A stretch of 45,512 nucleotides of DNA from Rhodanobacter sp. 67-28 (GTDB lineage Bacteria > Pseudomonadota > Gammaproteobacteria > Xanthomonadales > Rhodanobacteraceae), in assembly GCA_001898415.1 (NCBI GenBank), contig MKTU01000069.1, positions 1 to 45,512 of the forward strand, written 5' to 3'. A program made the translations under genes and the position numbers. Positions 16,582 through 24,771 of this stretch are shown one piece after another. The number at the start of each line of letters is the position of its first letter. Position 1 is the stretch's first letter. The notes below the pieces were generated by a model. It did not search any database. It was not told where the DNA came from and saw only the letters and a program-made list of their open reading frames with translations.

Positions 16582-17871
16582 TCACGGTGCCGCGCGCCGC
16601 TGGCCCACGCGGTGGCCGGCCAGTCCGAAGTACAGGATGTACAGGTAGCACGGCACCATCAGCACGGTGAAGGCGAGCTGGAAGTCGATGTGCTGCTTCA
16701 GGTGCACGAACAGCTGCGGCACCACCGCGCCGCCGGCGATCGCCATGATCAGCAGCGCCGAACCGCGCTCGGTGAGGTCGCCCAGGCCCTTGATCGCCAG
16801 CGGAAAGATCGCCGGCCACATCATCGCGTTGGCGAAGCCCAGCGCGGCGACGAAGCCGACCGAGACGTAGCCGTTCGTGAGGTAGGCGCCGATCGAGAAC
16901 AGCACGCCGAGCACCGCCGATACCGCGAGGTAACGCTGCTGCGAGATGTAGCGCGGGATCAGCACCAGGCCGACCAGGTAGCCGGCCAGCATGCCGCTCA
17001 GGGTGAACGCGGTGAAGATCTTGGTGCGGTCCAGCGGCAGGTGGAAGCCGGCGCCGTAGGTGCCGATCGCGTCGCCGGCCATCACCTCCACGCCGACGTA
17101 GAGGAACAGGCACAGCACGCCCAGCCACAAGTGCGGAAAGCTGAAGATGCTGCCGTGCCCGTGGCCGATCGCGCGCTCGCTGTTGGCGCCTTCCGGCGTG
17201 ATCTCCGGCAGCGACGAACGCGCGATCCAGATCGCCAGCACCACCAGCAGGCCGGCCATCACCATGTACGGCGTGTGCACCTTGCCGGCGAAGGCGTTGA
17301 GCAGCGCCTCGCGTGCCTCGGCGGTGGGCGCCGCGGCAACCTGCTCGCCGAAGCTGCCGATGCCGCTGAGCACCAGCGCGCCGAACACGAACGGCGCCAG
17401 CACGCCGGCCACCTTGTTGCAGATGCCCATGAACGCGATGCGCTGCGCGGCGCTGTCGATCGGGCCAAGGATGCTGATGTACGGGTTCGATGCGGTCTGC
17501 AGCAAGGACAGCCCGGCACCGATCACGAACAGCCCGGTCAGCGCACCGGCGAACACGCGCAGGCTGACGAACTGGCCGAACAGCACGGCGCCGACCGCCA
17601 TCACGAACAGGCCCAGCGCCATGCCTTTCTTCATGCCGGTGCGGGGCAGGATCATCGAGGCGGGCAGCGAGAACACCAGGTAGGAAATGTAGAACGCGAA
17701 CGGCACCAGGAACGCATAGGCGTCCTCGACCTGGAACGCCAGCTTGACGAAGGTGATCAGCGGACCGTTGAGCCAGGTCACGAAGCCGAAGATGAAAAAC
17801 AGCAGGCCGATGATCAGCATCGGCCCGAGTTGCTGCTGCCGGGACGGCGCGGCCGCCAGTGTGGTGCTCAT
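16582..17871 (-). CDS. nagP: NagP-type N-acetylglucosamine MFS permease
   Basis: A 429-aa inner-membrane sugar transporter of the FucP/NagP branch of the major facilitator superfamily, with twelve hydrophobic segments. Typical phrases are GLLFFIFGFVTWLNGPLITF near the N-terminus, GAGLSLLQTASNPYISILGP after helix 4, and LTNGYVSVGFVAALGFANAM late in the protein. The assignment to GlcNAc rather than fucose or glucose rests on context: LacI repressor, sugar kinase, TonB receptor, hexosaminidase and NagX on either side. Because this is not a PTS, the sugar enters unphosphorylated and needs the adjacent kinase. Transcription probably starts from the promoter/operator at 17936-17965. Confidence 0.87.
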   Translation of the reverse strand: MSTTLAAAPSRQQQLGPMLIIGLLFFIFGFVTWLNGPLITFVKLAFQVEDAYAFLVPFAFYISYLVFSLPASMILPRTGMKKGMALGLFVMAVGAVLFGQFVSLRVFAGALTGLFVIGAGLSLLQTASNPYISILGPIDSAAQRIAFMGICNKVAGVLAPFVFGALVLSGIGSFGEQVAAAPTAEAREALLNAFAGKVHTPYMVMAGLLVVLAIWIARSSLPEITPEGANSERAIGHGHGSIFSFPHLWLGVLCLFLYVGVEVMAGDAIGTYGAGFHLPLDRTKIFTAFTLSGMLAGYLVGLVLIPRYISQQRYLAVSAVLGVLFSIGAYLTNGYVSVGFVAALGFANAMMWPAIFPLAIKGLGDLTERGSALLIMAIAGGAVVPQLFVHLKQHIDFQLAFTVLMVPCYLYILYFGLAGHRVGQRRAAP

Positions 17872-17935
17872 GGTCGTGGATCTCCCCGGGTGCCGTGTCG
17901 CTGCGGCCGGCTGGCCGTGCTGACAGGAATGTCTC

Positions 17936-17965
17936 CTTATTCCGCAAAAAGTGCAACGTTGTCAA
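17936..17965 (-). promoter_or_regulatory. nagP promoter with LacI-type operator
   Basis: On the minus strand TTGACA (complement of 17960-17965) is followed after 18 bp by AATAAG, complement of 17936-17941. The palindrome CAACGTTG (17954-17961; extended form TGCAACGTTGTCA, with one mismatched pair) overlaps the -35 box. A centre of CG is typical of LacI-family operators. Confidence 0.6.
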
Positions 17966-18189
17966 TCGACGCCGGCGACGGGACATCGCTGTGGCGGATG
18001 GTCGAGCGCATCCGCCGCCGTTCGGATCGCGTCGTTGCGGCAGTGCAACAGGTGGTCCGGACCGCCAGGCGGCCACGAATATGGCTTGCACAAAGCCTCC
18101 AGGCGCACACTTGAAGCAACCTCGCAGGTTGCCATGACAGCTTTGCTGCGACGCCGCAGTCGCGTCGCGAAATTGGACGGCGATCACAG

Positions 18190-18219
18190 TTGACAACGTT
18201 GTCATCTTGACCACAGACT
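18190..18219 (+). promoter_or_regulatory. Kinase-TonB receptor promoter with LacI-type operator
   Basis: A perfect 14-bp palindrome TGACAACGTTGTCA lies at 18191-18204. With the preceding T it creates TTGACA at 18190-18195; the best -10, CAGACT (18214-18219), is only 3 of 6. The start codon of the kinase is about 85 bp further on. Confidence 0.6.
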
Positions 18220-18302
18220 CGCCCTCCATCAGGCCGGCGTGCGGCCGCGCCGAGTGACCGGCGCACGCGTCGGGATCGCAGCGGAGTTTCGGGAGATCGT
18301 CC

Positions 18303-19415
18303 GTGGGGGAAGTCGCCAACCAGCGCCATGCCGTGTCGCCGTCGACCACCGTGCCGGTCGCTGCGGCGTCGTCGGAGCGGGTATCTGCGGCGTCGGACGG
18401 CGAGGCGGCGCAGCCGTTCCTCGCTGCCGATGTCGGCGGCACGCATGCGCGGGTCGGCCTGGTCAGCGGCTGCGGCGACGCGCACGGCCCGGTCCGCGTG
18501 CTGCACTTCCGCCGCTACGCCTGCGCCGAGTGGCCCGACCTCGCCGCGATGCTGCGCGACTTCGTCGCACAACTGGCGCATACGCCGCATGCGGCCGCGG
18601 CCGCCGGCATCCGCGAATGCGCGGTGGCCTGCGCCGGTTACGTGCTGGACGACGCGATCGTCAACGGCAACCTGGCCTGGCCGGTGTCGATCCGCGCGAT
18701 CCGCGACGCGCTGGGCATCCGGCAGTTGGCCGTCATCAACGACTTCGAGGCGGTGGCCTATGCCACCCAGTTCCTCGACGCGGCCGATACCCGCTGCATC
18801 ATCGAGGCGCCCGCACCGCCGCCGGGGCCGGTGCTGGTGATGGGTCCGGGCACCGGGCTGGGTTCGGCGGTGCTGTTGCCGGGCTCGCCGCGCGCCCGCG
18901 TGCTGGCCACCGAGGCGGGACAGATCTCGCTGGCGCCGGGCACCGAGCGCGAGATCAAGATCCTGCGCCTGCTGCGTCGCGAGCGCAGCCACGTCTCGTT
19001 CGAGGATGCGCTGTCCGGGCCGGGCCTGCTCAAGCTCTACCGCGCGCTGGCCGAACTGCACGGCCGCGCGCCGCGCTGGAGCACGCCGGCCGAAGTCACC
19101 GCCGCGGCGCTGGAAGGCCGCGACCCGGTCGCCCGCGAAGTGCTGGAGATTTTCTGCGGCCTGCTCGGCAGCTTCGTCGGCGATCTCGGCCTGCTCTACG
19201 GCGCCCGCGCGATCTACCTGGCCGGCGGCATCCTGCCGCGCATCCACGATTTCCTGCTGGCGAGCACGTTTGCCGAGCGCTATTTGAACAAGGGCGTCAT
19301 GCGCGCCTGGCTGCAACAGGTTCCGGTTCGACTGATTGAGCACGGCCAGCTTGGTGTCATCGGCGCCGCAGGCTGGTTTCTGGATGAAGGGCGCAACCCC
19401 AGGCAAGGAGCTTGA
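18303..19415 (+). CDS. Glucokinase-family sugar kinase, probably acting on GlcNAc
   Basis: A 370-aa cytoplasmic ATP-dependent hexokinase of the bacterial Glk family (not ROK). ATP loop FLAADVGGTHARVGLV begins near residue 39; the sugar-binding NGNLAWPVS, catalytic Asp in VINDFEAVAYA, GPGTGLGSAVL and the EAGQISLAPGTEREIKILRL block follow in the standard order. A roughly 37-residue Ala/Ser/Val-rich N-terminal extension precedes the domain. The start is GTG at 18303, with GGGAG about 8 bp upstream. Since NagP delivers free sugar, a kinase is required, and this is the only one in the locus; GlcNAc kinase activity is inferred from that. Confidence 0.88.
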   Translation: MGEVANQRHAVSPSTTVPVAAASSERVSAASDGEAAQPFLAADVGGTHARVGLVSGCGDAHGPVRVLHFRRYACAEWPDLAAMLRDFVAQLAHTPHAAAAAGIRECAVACAGYVLDDAIVNGNLAWPVSIRAIRDALGIRQLAVINDFEAVAYATQFLDAADTRCIIEAPAPPPGPVLVMGPGTGLGSAVLLPGSPRARVLATEAGQISLAPGTEREIKILRLLRRERSHVSFEDALSGPGLLKLYRALAELHGRAPRWSTPAEVTAAALEGRDPVAREVLEIFCGLLGSFVGDLGLLYGARAIYLAGGILPRIHDFLLASTFAERYLNKGVMRAWLQQVPVRLIEHGQLGVIGAAGWFLDEGRNPRQGA

Positions 19416-19416
19416 G

Positions 19417-19521
19417 ATGAGCCCGATCCCGCAGCACGGCGCCACGCCCACCGTCGTTGTCCGCTGTCCACCGCCACCACGCGTCACCCACAGTCCGCGA
19501 CCGCATCCACGCCGGTCCTGA
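19417..19521 (+). CDS. Possible 34-aa Pro/Arg-rich leader peptide
   Basis: A short reading frame starting 1 bp after the kinase stop, with an excellent ribosome site (AAGGAG, 6-bp spacing) lying in the end of the kinase gene. It encodes MSPIPQHGATPTVVVRCPPP and ends in an Arg/Pro/His-rich tail. It contains four consecutive prolines, a known ribosome-stalling context relieved by EF-P. It ends 31 bp before the TonB receptor start. It may be a regulatory leader or a chance frame in GC-rich DNA. Confidence 0.35.
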   Translation: MSPIPQHGATPTVVVRCPPPPRVTHSPRPHPRRS

Positions 19522-19552
19522 TTCGATCCAGCCTCTTGAGGGGAGGAACACC

Positions 19553-22282
19553 ATGAACCATCGCAAGACATTGCTCGCCGCCAGCATCATCACCGGTCTG
19601 TGCGTCTCCGGTGCGTTGTTTGCGCAGGACAGCACGGCCGCGGCCGACGCCAACCAGCCGAAGAAGACCAACGTCAAGGAACTGGCCACGGTAACCGTCA
19701 CCGGCATCCGCGACAGCGAGGCCGAATCGCTGGCGTTGAAGAAGGCCGCCGATGCGCACGTGGAGGTGGTCACCGCCGAGGACATCGGCAAGCTGCCGGC
19801 CAAGAACGTGGCCGACACGCTGCAGCGACTTCCCGGCGTCAGCGTCGGCACCTCCAGCGCGGGCGAAGGCGGCTTCGACGAGAACGACCGCGTCAGCCTG
19901 CGCGGCACCGCGCCCAGCATGACCCAGACCCTGGTCGACGGCCACAACATCGGCACCGGCGACTGGTTCGTGCTCAACCAGACTGCGACCGTGGGCCGCA
20001 GCGTCAGCTACAGCCTGCTGCCGGCGGAGATCGTCAGCGAGGTGGTGGTGAACAAGACCTCCGAGGCGCGCCTGGTCGAGGGCGGCGCGGCCGGCACGGT
20101 CAACATCATCACCCGCAAGCCACTGCAGTTCGACAAGCCGGTGACCGTGCACGCGTCCGTCGGCGGCGTCTACTCCGACCTGCCCGGCACCACCAAGCCG
20201 CAGTTCAGCGGCCTGTTCAACTGGAAGAACGACGCCGGCACCTTCGGCGTGATGGCGCAGGCGTTCTACGAGGAGCGCAGCCTGCAGCGCAACGGCCAGG
20301 AAGTGCTCGGCCTGGAGCAGCTCAAGAGCACCGACGCCATCGTCGCCGCGCACCCGGATCTGAACGGCGTCTACTTCCCCAGCCTGATCGGCAACGTGCT
20401 GTTCACCCAGAAGCGCAAGCGCACCGGCGGGTCGGTGGACGTGCAGTTCAAGCCGACCGACAGCGTGACGGTCAACCTGAACGGCTTCTACAGCAAGCTC
20501 AAGGCCAACAACTTCAACCGCAACTACATGATGTGGGCCACCCACTTCGTGCACGGCGCCACCAACCTCCAGCCCGGCTACGTCGTGGCCAACAACACGT
20601 TGACGAATGCCGTCTTCTCGCCCAGCAACGACGCGACGAACTACGGCATCTACGACCAGATCTCGCGCGAGGCCTCCGCCTCGACCCGCTTCTTCACCGC
20701 CGACGTCGACTGGCGCGCGACCGACCGCCTGAGCTTCTCGGCCCAGCTCGGCACCACCAAGGGCGAAGGCTCCAGCCCGAAGCAGGACGTGCTGGAACTG
20801 AACACCGCGCCGGGCACCGGCGCCGCATGGGATTTCCGCGGCACCGGCAAGCCGGTCAACTGGTCGCTGGGGCCGGACAACAGCTCGCCGGCGGCCTCGG
20901 GCGTCAGCGCCAACTGGATCTTCGGCGAAGGCGGCATCAACGTCGAGGACAAGGAGAACTGGGGCAAGATCGACGGCGAGCTGGATTTCGACGACAGCAC
21001 GCTGGCCTCGCTGCAGTTCGGCGTGCGCTACGCCGACCACACGCGCGAGAACCCCTATGCGTTCGCGCAGGGACCGAACGGCGGCGACTGGAGCAACCCG
21101 GCCAACTTCCCCGCCAGCTTCGGCCATTACCCGGGTGATTTCGGCAGCTCGCTGGGCGGCTCGTTCCCGACCAACATCTGGTACTACTCGCAGGCCGACC
21201 TGGCCGCCTACGACTCGAAGTACGCCAACCGCGGGCCGGAGCGGCTGTACCCGAACGACATCTACAAGGTGAACGAGAAGGACGGCGCGATCTACCTGCA
21301 GGCCAACTTCATCGGCGACCGCTGGAGCGGCAACGTGGGCGTGCGCTACGTGCACACCAAGCAGGCGGTGAACTACACCAGCACCTCGCCGCAGGAGACC
21401 GAAGTGCAGGGCCCGATCCTCGGCTCGGCGTTCTTCCCGGCCGGCTACTACTGGAACACCAACAACGCCAGCTACAGCAAGGCGCTGCCCAGCGCCAACC
21501 TGAAGTTCAACCTGACCGACGACGTGCTGGCGCGCGTGGCGGTGTCGCAGACGCTGACCCGGCCGGACTACTCGGCACTGGCCGGCACGGTGTCGCTGGA
21601 TGACACCGGCCACACCGGCAGCGGCGGCAACCCGAACCTGAAGCCGCTGATCTCGACCAACTTCGACGCCGACCTGGAGTGGTATTTCGCGCCGCGCGGC
21701 CTGTTGTCGGCCGGCGTGTACCAGATGTCGCTGCAGAACTACGTCACCTTCGCTTCCGAGTCGCGCCTGTACAAGGACATGCCGGCCAGCACGGCGGCAG
21801 GGCACGATGTCTACTCGGCCTACCAGGTGAACATCCCCAGCAACGTCGACGGCAAGGTGCGCGGCGTGGAGTTGAACTACCAGCAGCCGATCGGCGACAA
21901 CTTCGGCGTGGCGCTCAACTACACCTACGCCACCGGCAACGCCGACAACGGGCAGGACCTGCAGGGCACCTCGAAGAACACCGCCAACGCATCGGCCTTC
22001 TTCGAGAACGACAAGTTCAACGCGCGGGTGAGCTACACCTACCGCTCGTCGTACTTCGCCGGCCCGGACCGCGGCGGCTTCTTCTACATGCAGGGCACCG
22101 GCTACCTGTCCGCGTCGCTGGGCTACAGCATCAACGACTGGATGTCGGTGTCGCTGGACGGCCTCAACCTCAACAGCCCGAAGCTGCGCTACTACGTCAA
22201 GGGCGACGGTTACGGCATCCAGCCGCGTTCGACCTACATCAACGGTCGCCAGTACTACCTGAACCTCCGCTTCAAGTTCTGA
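19553..22282 (+). CDS. TonB-dependent receptor, Caulobacter type, for GlcNAc or chitooligosaccharides
   Basis: An outer-membrane active transporter, 909 aa. A signal peptide (residues 1-25, ending ALFAQ) is followed by a TonB-box-like stretch (KELATVTVTGIRDSE), then the plug domain (EDIGKLPAKNVADTLQRLPG, VSLRGTAPSMTQTLVDG, EGGAAGTVNIITRKPLQF) and a beta-barrel with regularly alternating aromatic strands, ending in YYLNLRFKF with the C-terminal Phe that directs outer-membrane assembly. The AGGGGAGGA site decides the ATG at 19553. It lies downstream of the kinase and upstream of the hexosaminidase, with a strong terminator after it. The ligand is inferred from the neighbouring genes. Confidence 0.93.
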   Translation: MNHRKTLLAASIITGLCVSGALFAQDSTAAADANQPKKTNVKELATVTVTGIRDSEAESLALKKAADAHVEVVTAEDIGKLPAKNVADTLQRLPGVSVGTSSAGEGGFDENDRVSLRGTAPSMTQTLVDGHNIGTGDWFVLNQTATVGRSVSYSLLPAEIVSEVVVNKTSEARLVEGGAAGTVNIITRKPLQFDKPVTVHASVGGVYSDLPGTTKPQFSGLFNWKNDAGTFGVMAQAFYEERSLQRNGQEVLGLEQLKSTDAIVAAHPDLNGVYFPSLIGNVLFTQKRKRTGGSVDVQFKPTDSVTVNLNGFYSKLKANNFNRNYMMWATHFVHGATNLQPGYVVANNTLTNAVFSPSNDATNYGIYDQISREASASTRFFTADVDWRATDRLSFSAQLGTTKGEGSSPKQDVLELNTAPGTGAAWDFRGTGKPVNWSLGPDNSSPAASGVSANWIFGEGGINVEDKENWGKIDGELDFDDSTLASLQFGVRYADHTRENPYAFAQGPNGGDWSNPANFPASFGHYPGDFGSSLGGSFPTNIWYYSQADLAAYDSKYANRGPERLYPNDIYKVNEKDGAIYLQANFIGDRWSGNVGVRYVHTKQAVNYTSTSPQETEVQGPILGSAFFPAGYYWNTNNASYSKALPSANLKFNLTDDVLARVAVSQTLTRPDYSALAGTVSLDDTGHTGSGGNPNLKPLISTNFDADLEWYFAPRGLLSAGVYQMSLQNYVTFASESRLYKDMPASTAAGHDVYSAYQVNIPSNVDGKVRGVELNYQQPIGDNFGVALNYTYATGNADNGQDLQGTSKNTANASAFFENDKFNARVSYTYRSSYFAGPDRGGFFYMQGTGYLSASLGYSINDWMSVSLDGLNLNSPKLRYYVKGDGYGIQPRSTYINGRQYYLNLRFKF

Positions 22283-22334
22283 CGCAACGCCGCGGCATGG
22301 CGCGCCACGGACGGCGCGCCGACACCCTCCCCGT

Positions 22335-22372
22335 GCGGGCCCCGGCATTGGTTGGCGGGCCCGCTTTTTTTT
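22335..22372 (+). terminator. Rho-independent terminator after the TonB receptor
   Basis: An 8-bp perfect stem GCGGGCCC/GGGCCCGC with a 14-nt loop is followed by eight T (22365-22372). It is the clearest terminator in the window and separates the receptor from the hexosaminidase, which begins 55 bp later. Confidence 0.9.
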
Positions 22373-22427
22373 GGCGTCGCATGGTGGCCCTGCATGGCAC
22401 CATGCGAGCGCGCACCGGAGAATGCGG

Positions 22428-24740
22428 ATGACCCGTCGATGCCTGCCGACCCTGTACTGCCTGCTCGCGTTGCTCATGCTGCTGCTGCCACTGCCGCCGG
22501 CAAGCGCGACGGCCGCGGCGCCCTCGCTGATTCCGCTGCCTGCGCAACTCGTGCCGGGCGACGGCAGCTTCCGCGTCGACGCCGCCACCGCCATCGTGGT
22601 GGCCGACCATGACCCGGCCACCATGCAGGCCGCGCACTACCTGATCGACCTGCTCTCGCGCACGCGCGGCCTGACGCTGCAGCCTGGCGGCGGCGCGAAA
22701 CGCGCCATCGTGCTGCGGCGCGACCCGCAGGCGCCGGTGGCGCAGGCCGGCGGCTATGCGCTCGATGTCGACACCCACGGCATCCGCGTCAGCGCGCGCG
22801 ACGACGCCGGCCTGTTCCACGGCGTGGTCACGCTGTATCAGCTGCTCACGCCCGATGCCGCGCGCGGCGCGGTGGACGTGCCGGCGCTGTCCATCCGCGA
22901 CTGGCCGCGCTTCGCCTGGCGCGGCGTGATGCTGGATTCGGTGCGGCATTTCCAGAGCGTGGCCGAAGTAAAAACCCTGCTCGACCAGATGGCCCAGCAC
23001 AAGCTCGATGTGCTGCACTGGCATCTCACCGACGACCAGGGCTGGCGCATCCAGATCAAGCGTTATCCCGAGCTGACCAGGATCGGCGCGTGGCGCACGC
23101 CGCCGGACGCCGGCAGGGATGGCGAGCCGCAGCGCTACGGCGGCTTCTACACCCAGGACGAGATCCGCGACGTGGTGGCCTATGCCGCCGCGCGCCACAT
23201 CACCATCGTGCCGGAGCTGGACATGCCCGGCCACGCGCAGGCCGCGGTGGCCTCGTATCCGCAGCTCGGCGTCACCGGCAAGCGTCCCGCGGTGTCCGTC
23301 GACTGGGGCGTGAACCCGTATCTGTACAACGTCGACGATGCCACCTTCGCCTTCATCGACAACGTGCTCGACGAGGTGATGGCGCTGTTCCCGTCGACCT
23401 ACATCCACGTCGGCGGCGACGAGGCGATCAAGGACCAATGGCAGGCGTCGCCCGCGGTGCAGGCGAAGATGCGCGCGCTCGGCATCCGCGACGAGAACAC
23501 CCTGCAGGGCTGGTTCATCGGCCGCATCGGCCGGTACCTGCAGCAGCACGGCCGCAAGCTGATCGGCTGGGACGAGATCCTCGAAGGCGACAAGCTGCCG
23601 GCCGACGCCACCGTGATGTCCTGGCGCGGCATCGACGGCGCGATCAAGGCCGCGCTGCTGGGCCACGACGTGGTGATGTCGCCCGCGCCGGACCTCTATT
23701 TCGACCACGTGCAGAGCGCGCTGGCCGACGAGTACGCCGGCCGCCTCGGCGTGGAATCGCTGCAGGACGTGTACGGTTTCCAGGCCATTCCCGGCGTGCT
23801 CGACGCGCACCAGGCGAAACACGTGCTGGGCGTCCAGGCCAATTTCTGGACCGAGCACATGCCCGGTTTCGCCCACGTCGAGCACGCGGCGTTCCCGCGG
23901 CTGGATGCGCTGGCCGAAGTCGCCTGGTCGCCGGACGCCCGCCGCGACTGGGGCGACTTCCTGTCGCGCCTGCCCGGCCAGCTCGCGCGTTACCGCGCCC
24001 AGCAGATTTCCTACGCCGACGGCGCCTTCGCGGTGGAGATCGCCACCGATCGCAACGTGGCGCTGGCCACCGGCCGTGCCACCGTCACGCTGGCCAGCCA
24101 GACCGGGTTCGGCGCGATCCGCTACACGCTCGACGGCAGCGCGCCCACCCCGGTCTCGCCGCGCTACGAGGCGCCGTTAAACGTGACCCTGCCGGTGACC
24201 GTGCGCGCCGCCAGCTTCGCCGCCGACGGCAGCGCGCTGGCTGCGCCGCGTGAACGGGTGCTCAGCCGCGCGGGGTTGCTGAGCCTTGCGGGCAACACCT
24301 TGCCCAACTGCCCCGGCAGCGACTTCCGCCTGCGCGTGCAGCCGTCGCCCGATGCGCCCAGCACCCAGCCGGTCTATGCGGTGAACGTGTTCGACAGCTG
24401 CCAGCTGTTCCCCGCCACGCGCATGGATGGCGTCGCGGCGATCCACGTCGACGCCGTGCGCCTGCCGCGCAACTTCGCGCTGGCGCACGAGCAGAAGCTG
24501 GTGGTGTCGCGCCCGCACGCCACGCCGTTCGGCGAACTGGTGGTGCATGCCGATCACTGCGACGGGCCGGTGCTGGCGTCGATGCCGTTGCCCGATCCCG
24601 CGCACGGCCCGCGGCGTTTCAGGCTCGACGCGAAGCTGCCTGCGCAAAGCGGCGAACACGGTCTGTGCCTGATCTACACCGCGCCGATCGACGGGGCGCT
24701 GTACGCGCTGGAGAAGGTGTCGCTGCAGGCCACGCCATGA
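22428..24740 (+). CDS. Exported GH20 beta-N-acetylhexosaminidase
   Basis: A 770-aa enzyme releasing terminal GlcNAc from chitooligosaccharides or glycans, probably in the periplasm. The signal peptide is residues 1-27. The GH20b N-terminal domain (about 30-150) precedes the TIM barrel; the catalytic Asp-Glu pair is D331-E332 in HVGGDEAIKDQW, with RGVMLDSVRHFQSV and HWHLTDDQGWRIQIKRYPEL as other hallmarks. A C-terminal chitobiase domain (GAIRYTLDGSAPTPVSPRYE) is followed by about 180 further residues of unclear fold. ATG 22428 is chosen because GGAG sits 7 bp upstream; an ATG at 22422 is too close to it. The terminator upstream implies partly independent expression. Confidence 0.93.
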   Translation: MTRRCLPTLYCLLALLMLLLPLPPASATAAAPSLIPLPAQLVPGDGSFRVDAATAIVVADHDPATMQAAHYLIDLLSRTRGLTLQPGGGAKRAIVLRRDPQAPVAQAGGYALDVDTHGIRVSARDDAGLFHGVVTLYQLLTPDAARGAVDVPALSIRDWPRFAWRGVMLDSVRHFQSVAEVKTLLDQMAQHKLDVLHWHLTDDQGWRIQIKRYPELTRIGAWRTPPDAGRDGEPQRYGGFYTQDEIRDVVAYAAARHITIVPELDMPGHAQAAVASYPQLGVTGKRPAVSVDWGVNPYLYNVDDATFAFIDNVLDEVMALFPSTYIHVGGDEAIKDQWQASPAVQAKMRALGIRDENTLQGWFIGRIGRYLQQHGRKLIGWDEILEGDKLPADATVMSWRGIDGAIKAALLGHDVVMSPAPDLYFDHVQSALADEYAGRLGVESLQDVYGFQAIPGVLDAHQAKHVLGVQANFWTEHMPGFAHVEHAAFPRLDALAEVAWSPDARRDWGDFLSRLPGQLARYRAQQISYADGAFAVEIATDRNVALATGRATVTLASQTGFGAIRYTLDGSAPTPVSPRYEAPLNVTLPVTVRAASFAADGSALAAPRERVLSRAGLLSLAGNTLPNCPGSDFRLRVQPSPDAPSTQPVYAVNVFDSCQLFPATRMDGVAAIHVDAVRLPRNFALAHEQKLVVSRPHATPFGELVVHADHCDGPVLASMPLPDPAHGPRRFRLDAKLPAQSGEHGLCLIYTAPIDGALYALEKVSLQATP

Positions 24741-24771
24741 GCGCGTCGCATGCACGGTGCGGCGGCGTGGC

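Larger units (their letters stand above)
17872..18302. promoter_or_regulatory. 431-bp divergent regulatory region of the nag locus
   Basis: This is the only gene-free stretch over 300 bp. It holds two CAACGTTG palindromes near its flanks, each overlapping a TTGACA box facing the adjacent gene. The middle (about 18000-18180) shows no credible gene or RNA structure that I can support. Confidence 0.7.

Noticed and set aside
19484-22624. A 1046-codon open frame antisense to the TonB receptor
   Set aside because: It mirrors the receptor's codon structure in GC-rich DNA, has Val/Gly/Arg/His-biased composition and no recognisable domain, whereas the sense frame is a clear TonB receptor. Similar long antisense frames at 33056-36409, 24750-28616 and 28632-31580 were rejected for the same reason.
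24180-24740. Possible separate gene or fusion at the C-terminal part of the hexosaminidase
   Set aside because: The frame runs on without a stop or ribosome site and with the same codon usage; it is best read as an accessory C-terminal domain of unknown fold.
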